DNA of 8,960 nucleotides from Pseudomonadota bacterium (GCA_018812385.1 JAHJDU010000328.1:1-8960), one strand, 5' to 3'. Positions 1 through 6,815 are shown, counted from the first letter of the stretch. Numbers and translations are program-made. Notes: generated by a model not told the origin, from the letters alone.

Positions 1-36
1 AAACATGAGCTTTTAAAACTTAGAGCAGAGGTTTGA
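1..36 (+). CDS. rnfC: C-terminal end of RnfC (partial, gene runs in from upstream)
   Basis: Frame 1 reads eleven codons, KHELLKLRAEV, and then a TGA stop at 34-36. The gene begins before the window. The identity is inferred from position: RnfC, the NADH-binding flavin and iron-sulfur subunit, normally lies directly upstream of rnfD. A short charged helical tail is compatible with an RnfC C-terminus, but too little is present to prove it. The stop lies 14 bp before the rnfD start. Confidence 0.6.
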   Translation, partial: KHELLKLRAEV

Positions 37-38
37 AA

Positions 39-43
39 TGGAG
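39..43 (+). promoter_or_regulatory. Shine-Dalgarno site that fixes the rnfD start
   Basis: TGGAG lies 7 bases before the ATG at 51. The frame stays open upstream to a TTG at 33, but that codon has no comparable site and overlaps the end of rnfC. ATG 51 is therefore the better start. Confidence 0.6.
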
Positions 44-50
44 ACTGTCA

Positions 51-1019
51 ATGAATAATAATAAATTAACAGTATCCCATGCACCTTTCTGGCATGATGG
101 AGATAGTCTTTTTAAAATGAACCTGAATATAATGATTGCCACCCTTCCAGCAGTCATTTTCGGTATTATTCAGTTCGGCGCACCAGCCGTTGGTGTGCTT
201 GCGCTATCTCTTTCCAGTGCCATGGCCTGGGAACTTATATTAAATGTCCTATCCAAAAAGAAGATCACTATCGGCGATCTGGATTCTGCTGTTATCGGAC
301 TTATTTTCGGCATGATGCTTCCGGCCACATCACCCTGGTGGCTTGTGATTACCGGAACCTTTGTTGCTGTGGTTATCGGCAAAATGATTTTCGGTGGTAT
401 CGGAGCAAACCCGTTTAACCCGGCTCTCGTGGGAATGGCCTTTTTAATGCTTTCCTGGAAGGTCTTTTTTGACTTTGATGCTGCATATATCAATTATGAA
501 TTCAATTTTACCGCACTTGCACCTCTGGCAGCCCTGAAATTCCAGGGAGCCAATGCCGTAGCAGATTTTTTCCCCCTGGGCGATCTTATTATGGGCAAGC
601 AGGTTGGGGCAATCGGTTCCACTTTTGGACTTGGCTTGATTATCGGCGGTATCTACCTGATTTTAAGGGGATATATCCGGTGGGAAATTCCGGCTTCATT
701 TATTGCAGGTATCATTGTAACAGCCTTGTGCTTCAGCATGGTAAACCCGGATACCTATGCAGGACCCATACTCCATCTTTTTTCAGGATATACGCTGATC
801 GGAGCTTTTTTTCTTGCCACGGAAACTTCATCCTCTCCGGCAAACAGGATTCCCATGCTTATTTACGGATTTTCTGCTGCTGCAATTATTATATTGATGA
901 GAAATATTGGCGTCTATGCTGATGGTACCGTTTTGGCGATCCTGTTATTGAATCTTGTAAACCCCCTCATCGACAAAATTAGACCAAAAGCTTTGGGAAA
1001 GGGAGCAAACAATGCGTGA
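51..1019 (+). CDS. rnfD: RnfD, membrane subunit of the Rnf ferredoxin/NAD oxidoreductase
   Basis: This is a 322-residue NqrB/RnfD-family membrane protein with many hydrophobic segments, in line with the roughly ten helices usual for the family. In Rnf it helps carry electrons across the membrane during ion transport, usually through FMN bound covalently to a threonine. The family signature GANPFNPALVG is clear at residues 118-128, and the C-terminal GTVLAILLLNLVNPLID block is typical. Where most RnfD proteins read about (S/T)xATPL, this one reads TALAPL at 154-159, so the flavin threonine appears to be alanine (A157). The usual GE pair before the next helix reads GS (190). The start is ATG 51, chosen for its SD site. 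Its 3' end overlaps rnfG by 8 bp, suggesting translational coupling. The family call is secure; absence of the flavin is inference. Confidence 0.93.
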   Translation: MNNNKLTVSHAPFWHDGDSLFKMNLNIMIATLPAVIFGIIQFGAPAVGVLALSLSSAMAWELILNVLSKKKITIGDLDSAVIGLIFGMMLPATSPWWLVITGTFVAVVIGKMIFGGIGANPFNPALVGMAFLMLSWKVFFDFDAAYINYEFNFTALAPLAALKFQGANAVADFFPLGDLIMGKQVGAIGSTFGLGLIIGGIYLILRGYIRWEIPASFIAGIIVTALCFSMVNPDTYAGPILHLFSGYTLIGAFFLATETSSSPANRIPMLIYGFSAAAIIILMRNIGVYADGTVLAILLLNLVNPLIDKIRPKALGKGANNA

Positions 1020-1593
1020 AATGATTAGTATGATTGTTGTTTTAACCGTATTGACAGCTGTTTCAGGCGGCCTGCTTGCTGCAGTAAAATCAGGAACCGA
1101 GGTTCAAATTGAAAATCAGATCTTAAAATTTCAGAAAGCCCCTGCCATTCAGGATATATTTCCAGAAGCGACCAATGATCCTCTGGCGGAAAGATTTACA
1201 ATAAAAACCGAAGACATTGAATTACAGATTTTCCCAACTCTTCTTTCTGATGGTTCAAAAGCAATAGCTTTTGAAACAAAAGGAGGCGCTTTTGGTGGCC
1301 CCATCGGTCTGATGGTGGGCATCAACCTTTCTACGGACGAGATTGTGGATGTAAGGGTGACAACCCATTCCGAAACCCCGGGAATCGGAACAAGGGCTAA
1401 GGACGACCTTTCCTTTGTCTCTCAATTTTCAGGACTTAAAATGGACACAAATTTTGCCCTTAAAGGCGATGGTGGTGTTATTGATGCCATGTCCGGTGCA
1501 ACTGTTACCTCAAAAGGAGTTAGTGTTGCTGCTGCCCAGGCAAAAGAAATTTATCAGAAACTAAAACCTGAAATTGTCAAACAGATGAAATAA
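1012..1593 (+). CDS. rnfG: RnfG, FMN-carrying subunit of Rnf
   Basis: This 193-residue protein has one N-terminal membrane anchor (about residues 5-25) followed by an FMN-binding domain expected on the outer face of the membrane. The flavin attachment motif DAMSGATVTS is intact at 158-167, with T164 as the expected FMN-phosphothreonine site. It has the D-x2-SGAT form recognised by the flavin transferase ApbE; no apbE gene is in this window. The conserved ETPGIGTRA stretch is at 121-129. The start codon lies inside the end of rnfD, behind a GGGAG-type SD at about 1004-1008. The length is normal for RnfG/NqrC-type proteins. RnfG passes electrons within the complex during Fd:NAD transfer. Confidence 0.95.
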   Translation: MREMISMIVVLTVLTAVSGGLLAAVKSGTEVQIENQILKFQKAPAIQDIFPEATNDPLAERFTIKTEDIELQIFPTLLSDGSKAIAFETKGGAFGGPIGLMVGINLSTDEIVDVRVTTHSETPGIGTRAKDDLSFVSQFSGLKMDTNFALKGDGGVIDAMSGATVTSKGVSVAAAQAKEIYQKLKPEIVKQMK

Positions 1594-1620
1594 GGCAAAA
1601 TATTTTAGGAGAAAAAAAAT

Positions 1621-2229
1621 ATGGCACAATCCTTAGCAAAAGAATTTACAAAAGGACTCTGGGCTGAGTTACCTCCTTTCAGGCTGGTTTTGGGACTTTG
1701 CCCCGTCCTTGCTGTTACAAAATCAGTTGAAAACGGAATCGGGATGGGAGTTGCAACTACCTTTGTTCTGGTGTTCTCCAATCTTTTAATATCCCTTCTC
1801 AGAAACGTTATTCCGTCAAAAGTCAGAATAGCCTGTTATATAGTCATCATAGCAACCTTTGTTACCATTGTGGAGCTGGTGATGCAGGCTTATACATATG
1901 AATTGTTCCTGAAACTGGGTATTTTCATTCCCCTCATAGTTGTAAACTGTATCGTTCTCGGCAGGGCAGAAGCTTTTGCCAGCAAGAATGGCCCTATTCT
2001 GTCTGTTGCTGACGGACTGGGTATTGGCATTGGATTTACCCTGTCCCTTGCTGCCCTGGGTGCTGTCAGAGAATTCTTAGGAAACGGAACCCTTACCATT
2101 TGGGAAGGACTCCCTGTTTTTGAAATGGGAGCCAACTTTCTGCCATTCCAGTTCATGATAGAAGCGCCCGGCGCTTTTGTGGGTCTTGGACTCATGCTCT
2201 GTATGATGAACCTTATCGGTAAAAAATAA
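1621..2229 (+). CDS. rnfE: RnfE, integral membrane subunit of Rnf
   Basis: This 202-residue hydrophobic protein belongs to the NqrD/RnfE family. Two conserved half-motifs are visible: LGLCPVLAVTKSVENGIGMG near residues 24-43 and NCIVLGRAEAFA at 109-120. Their cysteines, C27 and C110, correspond to those that, with the RnfA pair, hold an iron-sulfur centre inside the membrane in the related Na+-NQR. A good SD (AGGAG, 1607-1611) sits 9 bases before the ATG, and the gap to rnfG is 27 bp. Several membrane helices are evident, and the C-terminal GLGLMLCMMNLIGKK is typical. All expected residues are present and nothing is truncated. Confidence 0.95.
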   Translation: MAQSLAKEFTKGLWAELPPFRLVLGLCPVLAVTKSVENGIGMGVATTFVLVFSNLLISLLRNVIPSKVRIACYIVIIATFVTIVELVMQAYTYELFLKLGIFIPLIVVNCIVLGRAEAFASKNGPILSVADGLGIGIGFTLSLAALGAVREFLGNGTLTIWEGLPVFEMGANFLPFQFMIEAPGAFVGLGLMLCMMNLIGKK

Positions 2230-2244
2230 AAAGGAGATAATAAT

Positions 2245-2820
2245 ATGGGTGATCTATTCGTCCTTGCAATAAGCTGTATCTTTATCAACAACATTCTCCT
2301 TGCCCAGTTCCTTGGGAACTGTCCGTTCCTTGGCACATCCAAAAAAATGGAAACTGCCATAGGCATGTCAATGGCAGTTGTCTTTGTCCTGGTTCTGGCT
2401 GGCCTTATCACATGGGTTGTAGATATTTACCTTTTAAAGGCCCTTAACCTTGAATATTTGCGTACTGTTTCCTTTATTCTGGTCATTGCATCTCTGGTCC
2501 AGTTCGTGGAAATGTTTTTGAAAAAAAGTATTCCGGCTCTTTATGCGGGCCTGGGAATTTTTCTGCCGCTCATCACAACCAATTGTGCTGTCATGGGTGT
2601 CTGCCTGATCAATATTAAAGAAGAGTATACCTTTCTTGAAGCCGCTGTATCCTCATTTGCATATGCTGTTGGATTTGGGCTTGCGCTCATTCTTTTTGCC
2701 GGCGTCAGGGAAAGAATCAGTCTGGCTAGAGTTCCAAAACCCCTGCAGGATACATCCATCGGGCTTGTAACTGCAGGCATTATTGCTTTGACATTTATGT
2801 CTTTTAAAGGAATGGTTTAA
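2245..2820 (+). CDS. rnfA: RnfA, integral membrane subunit of Rnf
   Basis: This 191-residue NqrE/RnfA-family protein has about six hydrophobic segments. The signature FINNILLAQFLGNCPFLGTS is near residues 13-32 and TTNCAVMGV is at 111-119, giving C26 and C114, the partners of the RnfE cysteines in the shared membrane iron-sulfur site. RnfA and RnfE are paralogues inserted in opposite orientation, and the two half-motifs match that arrangement. AAGGAG at 2231-2236 lies 8 bases before the ATG, and the gap to rnfE is 15 bp. The family length is normal and it is followed by rnfB, as in the common CDGEAB operon order. Confidence 0.96.
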   Translation: MGDLFVLAISCIFINNILLAQFLGNCPFLGTSKKMETAIGMSMAVVFVLVLAGLITWVVDIYLLKALNLEYLRTVSFILVIASLVQFVEMFLKKSIPALYAGLGIFLPLITTNCAVMGVCLINIKEEYTFLEAAVSSFAYAVGFGLALILFAGVRERISLARVPKPLQDTSIGLVTAGIIALTFMSFKGMV

Positions 2821-2888
2821 AAAAAATTGAAATAATCCTTCAGGCGGTTGCCATTAACAGGGAATATTTACAAATATAAGGTGAAATT

Positions 2889-4979
2889 ATGATCCCAGCT
2901 TTATTGTTTATGTTAGGCATCGGTGCTGTGTGCGGTATTGTACTAAGCCTTTCATCCAAGGTCTTTTATGTATATGAAGACCCGAGAATTGCACAGGTGG
3001 AAAATAGCCTTGCCGCCGCAAACTGCGGTGGTTGCGGATATGCTGGATGTTCAGCTGCTGCCGAAGCCGTTGTAAATGGCTTAGCGCCGCCTTCTGTATG
3101 TGTTATATCGAACCAGGAAGGGGTGGAAGCAGTTGCAAAAATAATGGGTGTAGATGCAGGCTCTGCTGAAAGCCTGTTATCCTATAATATGTGTGAGGGC
3201 GGAAATCGAGCCGATGATAAATACATCTATATGGGAATTTCCTCCTGTAAAGCCATGGCTGCTGTATTTGGCGGCAACCGGGTTTGCACTGTGGGATGTA
3301 TCGGTCTTGGCGATTGTGTAAAAGCATGTCAATTTAATGCTGTCAAACTTGGAGCCAACGGCCATCCTGTTGTGGATGATGACAAATGCGTGGGCTGCGG
3401 TGCCTGCCAGCAGGCCTGCCCAAAAGATATTATAAAGGTAACAACCCTTTCCGAACAACTCATGAAGTTTAATCAGACACATGATGCTCTGGCACCCTGT
3501 GCCCAGACATGTCCTGCTGAAATCAATATCCCAAAATATATCAATCAGATCAAAGCAGGCAAATATAAAGAGGCTGTCCAGACCATCCGCATGAGAAATC
3601 CTTTGCCTCTTGCCTGTGGAAGGGTTTGTCCCCATCCCTGTGAAAATGATTGCAGAAGGGGAATTGAAGATGAACCGGTTTCCATAAATCAGCTCAAGCG
3701 ATTTGCTTCAGACTTTGAAATGAATTCAGGTTCCAGAATTCCCATTAAATGCGCTCCTGATACAGATAAAAAAGTGGCTGTAATCGGTGGCGGACCTGCC
3801 GGGCTTTCCTGTGCATTCTTTTTACGCAGGATCGGTCACAAGGTGGATATCTTTGAGGCCATGCCTAAACTTGGCGGCATTATCAGATACGGAATCCCTG
3901 AATACAGGCTTCCCAAAAAGGTTCTGGAATGGGAAATCCAGGGAATTCTCGACCTTGGAATCAAATCCTTTACCAATGTAAGATTTGGCACTGATTTCGG
4001 ACTTGGATCATTGATGGCTTCCGGATATAATGCCGTATTCCTCGGGATTGGTGCCTGGGAAGATTATGCTCTGGGTATAGAAGGGGAAGATCTTAATGGA
4101 TGCTTTAAGGGAATTAATTTTCTGCAGAGAATTTCCAGCGGTGAAAAAATAAAGCTTGGTAAAACCGCTGCCGTTGTTGGCGGAGGGAATACTGCCGTGG
4201 ACTGTGCAAGAACCCTTCTAAGGCTTGGTCTTGATAAAGTCTACATAGTTTACAGGAGAACCAGAAAAGAAATGCCGGCCAATGAGGTTGAAATTGTAGC
4301 CTCGGAAGAGGAAGGGATCAACTTTGTTTTCCTTGCCGCACCTACAAAGGTTGTTGGCGATGACAATGGCAAGGTCACCCATCTTGAATATCTTAAAATG
4401 GAACTGGGAGAGCCGGATGCCAGTGGCAGACGTCGACCAGAACCAGTCCAAGGCTCTGAAACCCTTCTTGCAATAGACATGGTTATCTCAGCCATTGGTC
4501 AGTCCCCGGATGCTTCCTTTAAAAAACAGGATACCCTTCCAAGAATGGCAGAACTGGAACTGACAAGATGGAATACCATTGACAATGATCCTGCAATTCT
4601 GCAGTCTTCCATACCTTATATTTTTACGGGAGGAGATTCTGCCACAGGACCAGCCCTTGTTGTTGATGCCATTGGCAGCGGAAGACGTGCTGCAAGATCC
4701 ATTGACCTGTTCCTGAAAGGGGAACCCGTTGAACCTGTGAAAAATTCTTTACAGAAAAAACGAATTCCTGAATCCATTTTTACAAAAGTTAATGGCATTA
4801 AAAAGTCAGCCCGGGCTAAAATGCCGGAGATTCACGTTGCTCAACGGCTTGGTTCCATGATTGAGGTTGATCTTGTTCTGCCGGAAGATGCAGCCCTCAA
4901 AGAAGCACAAAGATGTCTGAACTGCTGCCGAATCTGCTATAATCCAGACACTGACTTTCCAATGGCAGGCACCTCTTGA
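2889..4979 (+). CDS. rnfB: RnfB fused to a GltD/NfnB-type FAD/NAD(P) oxidoreductase
   Basis: This 696-residue fusion is more than twice the length of a compact RnfB. Residues 1-25 form the RnfB membrane anchor. C46, C49, C54 and C71 make the RnfB-specific [4Fe-4S] motif. Two ferredoxin-type motifs follow: CTVGCIGLGDCVKAC (133-147) and CVGCGACQQACP (167-178). This is the entry point for ferredoxin electrons in Rnf. From about residue 195 the protein becomes a glutamate-synthase-small-subunit-like flavoprotein: a cysteine-rich domain (C204, C208, C243, C247, C251, C255), an FAD Rossmann motif VIGGGPAGLS (298-307), an NAD(P) motif VVGGGNTAVDCA (429-440) followed by YRRTRKEMPA (455-464), and the FAD-closing TGGDSATGPALVVDAIG (580-596). 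A short tail ends in CLNCCRIC (676-683), another possible metal site. SD AAGGTGA is at 2878-2884. There is one continuous frame and no sign of a sequencing join. The domain calls are secure; the electron direction and nucleotide preference are not. Confidence 0.93.
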   Translation: MIPALLFMLGIGAVCGIVLSLSSKVFYVYEDPRIAQVENSLAAANCGGCGYAGCSAAAEAVVNGLAPPSVCVISNQEGVEAVAKIMGVDAGSAESLLSYNMCEGGNRADDKYIYMGISSCKAMAAVFGGNRVCTVGCIGLGDCVKACQFNAVKLGANGHPVVDDDKCVGCGACQQACPKDIIKVTTLSEQLMKFNQTHDALAPCAQTCPAEINIPKYINQIKAGKYKEAVQTIRMRNPLPLACGRVCPHPCENDCRRGIEDEPVSINQLKRFASDFEMNSGSRIPIKCAPDTDKKVAVIGGGPAGLSCAFFLRRIGHKVDIFEAMPKLGGIIRYGIPEYRLPKKVLEWEIQGILDLGIKSFTNVRFGTDFGLGSLMASGYNAVFLGIGAWEDYALGIEGEDLNGCFKGINFLQRISSGEKIKLGKTAAVVGGGNTAVDCARTLLRLGLDKVYIVYRRTRKEMPANEVEIVASEEEGINFVFLAAPTKVVGDDNGKVTHLEYLKMELGEPDASGRRRPEPVQGSETLLAIDMVISAIGQSPDASFKKQDTLPRMAELELTRWNTIDNDPAILQSSIPYIFTGGDSATGPALVVDAIGSGRRAARSIDLFLKGEPVEPVKNSLQKKRIPESIFTKVNGIKKSARAKMPEIHVAQRLGSMIEVDLVLPEDAALKEAQRCLNCCRICYNPDTDFPMAGTS

Positions 4980-5011
4980 TTTAAACCTGTACTTTAGATC
5001 ATCATAATAGT

Positions 5012-5046
5012 AAAAGGGTATCAGGAAATGATACCCTTTTATTGTT
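5012..5046 (+). terminator. Intrinsic terminator of the rnf operon
   Basis: A perfect 12-bp stem, AAAAGGGTATCA (5012-5023) against TGATACCCTTTT (5029-5040), encloses the 5-base loop GGAAA. It is followed by a T-rich run. One more T-A pair extends the stem at 5011/5041. It begins 32 bp after the rnfB stop. Because the A-run on the left mirrors the T-run on the right, it could also act weakly on the opposite strand. Confidence 0.9.
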
Positions 5047-5064
5047 TGTGCTTCTCAAAAAGAC

Positions 5065-6087
5065 ATGGCAAAAAACAAATTAAAAATTCTATTCATTGCT
5101 TTTTTCACCCTTGTTATCTTCCTGGTTGTCGGAGGGCATTTATTTTATCTTAAAATATCATCTTTTGTTAAAGAGCCTTTCAATCCTCTATCTGCTGAAA
5201 AAGTGTTTTCAATTAAGCCGGGCCAAAGTCTTGCCATCATTGCCCAAAACCTTAAAACCGAATCCATTATATCAAATAAAACCTTTTTTAAATTATTCAC
5301 AAAATATAAAAAAGTTGAGAAAAAACTTCAGGCAGGAGAATATATTCTGTCAGCTTCCAAATCCCCGGAGCAAATACTTGAGATCTTTTTAAAAGGCAAA
5401 GTAAAATTATACAGAATAACCATTCCCGAAGGCATGAATATAAATGAAATTGCCACATTGGTTGAAAAGGAAAGTTTTTGCAGAAAAGAAGAATTTATAG
5501 ATCTTTGCCATGATACATCCTTTATTCTTTCCCTTGGGATCAAGGCAATAACTCTGGAAGGCTATCTTTTTCCAGATACTTATTTTTTCCCTAAAAATAC
5601 TGATTGTAAGACTGTCATTACAACCATGGTGGAGCATTTTAACAATATTTTCACTAAAGAATGGCAAGCCCGGGCAAAAACAATGGGCTTTTCTGTCCAC
5701 GACATTGTGACCCTTGCATCCATTATTGAAAAAGAGACAGGAGATGCTTTGGAAAGGCCCTTGATCTCTTCGGTTTTTCATAACCGGTTGAAAAAAAACA
5801 TGCGACTGGAAAGTGATCCCACAGTCATATATGGCATAAAAAATTTTGATGGTAATATTAAAAAAAAACACCTTAAGATGAAAACCCCTTACAATACATA
5901 TCAAATCATAGGGCTTCCTTTAGGGCCCATTGCAAACCCCGGCGCCAAATCCCTTGCAGCTGCCCTTAATCCTGTTCATAGTGAATATCTTTTTTTTGTC
6001 TCTAAGAAAGATACAACCCATCAATTTTCAAAAACTATCCAGGAACACAACCAGGCAGTTGCAAAGTATCAACTCAGGAAAAAATAA
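5065..6087 (+). CDS. mltG: MltG/YceG-family endolytic murein transglycosylase
   Basis: This 340-residue protein matches the usual MltG length. It has one N-terminal membrane anchor (about residues 9-29), a small LysM-like region with the FSIKPGQSLAIIAQNL start (48-63), and then the YceG catalytic domain. Visible family motifs are EGYLFPDTYFFP (165-176), ASIIEKET (218-225), NRLKKNMRLESDPTVIYG (240-257) and TPYNTYQIIGLPLGPIANPG (274-293). By comparison with E. coli MltG, E222 in IIEKET is the likely catalytic glutamate. MltG cuts nascent glycan strands at the inner membrane and helps set their length. The start is ATG 5065: an in-frame stop at 5029-5031 lies in the terminator stem and there is no better codon downstream. 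No convincing SD is seen. The stop abuts the convergent Smr gene. Confidence 0.94.
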   Translation: MAKNKLKILFIAFFTLVIFLVVGGHLFYLKISSFVKEPFNPLSAEKVFSIKPGQSLAIIAQNLKTESIISNKTFFKLFTKYKKVEKKLQAGEYILSASKSPEQILEIFLKGKVKLYRITIPEGMNINEIATLVEKESFCRKEEFIDLCHDTSFILSLGIKAITLEGYLFPDTYFFPKNTDCKTVITTMVEHFNNIFTKEWQARAKTMGFSVHDIVTLASIIEKETGDALERPLISSVFHNRLKKNMRLESDPTVIYGIKNFDGNIKKKHLKMKTPYNTYQIIGLPLGPIANPGAKSLAAALNPVHSEYLFFVSKKDTTHQFSKTIQEHNQAVAKYQLRKK

Positions 6088-6723
6088 TCATTCAAATTGT
6101 TCAAATTGTTTCAGATATACGATTAATGCACCACTTCTGGTTTTCTTTTTCTTATCCCATTCATAAAAAATCACCTGATCCTGTTTTTTCATTCCCTTTA
6201 CCACATCTTCGACAACATCGGGCAACACAGGGCCTGTGTCTGAATGAAGCCCTTTGCCAACAATAATTCTTAAGGTAAAAAAACCCTGGTCTTTGCAAGA
6301 TGTTATAAATGAACGGGTTTTCACCTGGGCGCCAATGGTGTTGTATCCATGAAGATCCAGTTCAGCTTCAACTGGTGGATACCGCTTCAATCTTTTTTTT
6401 ATGGGCATGGGTGATGGTTTATTTGCAGGTATTACTTTTCTTTTTTTAAAGGATTCTTCCAATAATTCAGAAAAGTTCTCTTTGCTTTCTGTAAAATCAT
6501 GATCAACGGGCAGTGTATCAATAACCTCTATCCCATGCTTATTTATTTGAGTTTTTTTTCGGGGATCAATACCATTATCTTCCTGATATTTTGTCTTTAT
6601 TTCATCCTTTTTTATAAATGCCCTTAAAAAATCATGATCAGAATCAAAAACGGGCAGATCATTTTTATTCTGCTGTTTTAAAGCTTTTTTTTCTTTTTTC
6701 TCTTTTTTCTCTTTGTTTACCAT
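6088..6723 (-). CDS. Smr-domain protein (MutS2 C-terminal-like, putative nuclease)
   Basis: This 211-residue protein has a lysine-rich, low-complexity N-terminus (KEKKEKKEKK, residues 4-13), a probably disordered charged middle, and a C-terminal Smr domain from about residue 115. Both Smr signatures are present: LDLHG (122-126) and GKGLHS (156-161), the latter preceded by the LRIIV strand. Smr domains bind nucleic acid and many cleave DNA or RNA; stand-alone proteins of this kind have been linked to ribosome rescue and recombination control, but the role here is unknown. The start is ATG at 6723, reading left. It is transcribed divergently from the exoribonuclease gene and converges with mltG at zero spacing. 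The last residues, QFEQFE, come from a 9-bp tandem duplication. Confidence 0.9.
   Translation of the reverse strand: MVNKEKKEKKEKKALKQQNKNDLPVFDSDHDFLRAFIKKDEIKTKYQEDNGIDPRKKTQINKHGIEVIDTLPVDHDFTESKENFSELLEESFKKRKVIPANKPSPMPIKKRLKRYPPVEAELDLHGYNTIGAQVKTRSFITSCKDQGFFTLRIIVGKGLHSDTGPVLPDVVEDVVKGMKKQDQVIFYEWDKKKKTRSGALIVYLKQFEQFE
6091..6108. repeat. Two tandem copies of TTCAAATTG at the 3' end of the Smr gene
   Basis: TTCAAATTG occurs at 6091-6099 and again at 6100-6108 with no mismatch. On the minus strand it encodes QFE twice, directly before the stop. The duplication keeps the frame. Confidence 0.85.
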
Positions 6724-6744
6724 GGCATTATTTATCGTATCCTT
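6721..6744 (-). promoter_or_regulatory. Smr translation start region with an overlapping three-codon ORF
   Basis: On the minus strand AAGGA (complement of 6740-6744) is 16 bases before the Smr ATG (6723-6721) but 11 bases before an out-of-frame ATG at 6728-6726. That upstream ATG reads M-P-W-stop and its codons overlap the Smr start. The better-spaced start is therefore the minimal ORF, which might couple or dampen Smr translation. The arrangement is seen directly; the regulatory meaning is inference. Confidence 0.35.
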
Positions 6745-6779
6745 GGATAATTTACAAGTTTTTCACACCTTTTGTTTAT

Positions 6780-6808
6780 TTGACAATCCCCCCCCTTCCT
6801 GCTATTGT
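6780..6808 (+). promoter_or_regulatory. Predicted sigma-70 promoter of the exoribonuclease gene, with a poly-C spacer
   Basis: A perfect -35 hexamer TTGACA (6780-6785) is followed 17 bases later by TATTGT (6803-6808), which matches 4 of 6 -10 bases. The spacer contains eight consecutive C residues (6788-6795). A start site about seven bases past the -10 box would fall at 6815-6816, at the A of the start codon. The -35 box and spacing are strong; the -10 box is only fair. Confidence 0.5.
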
Positions 6809-6815
6809 TGGAATC

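Noticed and set aside
33..50. TTG at 33 as the rnfD start
   Set aside because: It overlaps the end of rnfC and has no SD. ATG 51 has a well-placed GGAG.
1890..2411. Long minus-strand open frame (173 codons) across rnfE and rnfA
   Set aside because: It spans two clearly conserved genes on the other strand, has no recognisable domain, and is a shadow of their codon usage.
2821..2888. Possible internal promoter in the 68-bp gap before rnfB (TTGAAA at 2827, TTGCCA at 2848)
   Set aside because: Neither -35-like box has a good -10 box at 16-18 bases; the nearest TATAAG to TTGCCA is 21 bases away and overlaps the SD.
5407..5904. Long minus-strand open frame (165 codons) inside mltG
   Set aside because: It is antisense to a well-supported conserved gene and its translation shows no family motif.
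6618..6815. Extending the exoribonuclease upstream by 66 codons, including a hydrophobic stretch that resembles a membrane anchor
   Set aside because: The extension runs antisense through the Smr gene and the divergent promoter. Its hydrophobic phenylalanine/leucine run is just the complement of the lysine-rich Smr coding sequence. The conserved protein N-terminus starts at 6816.
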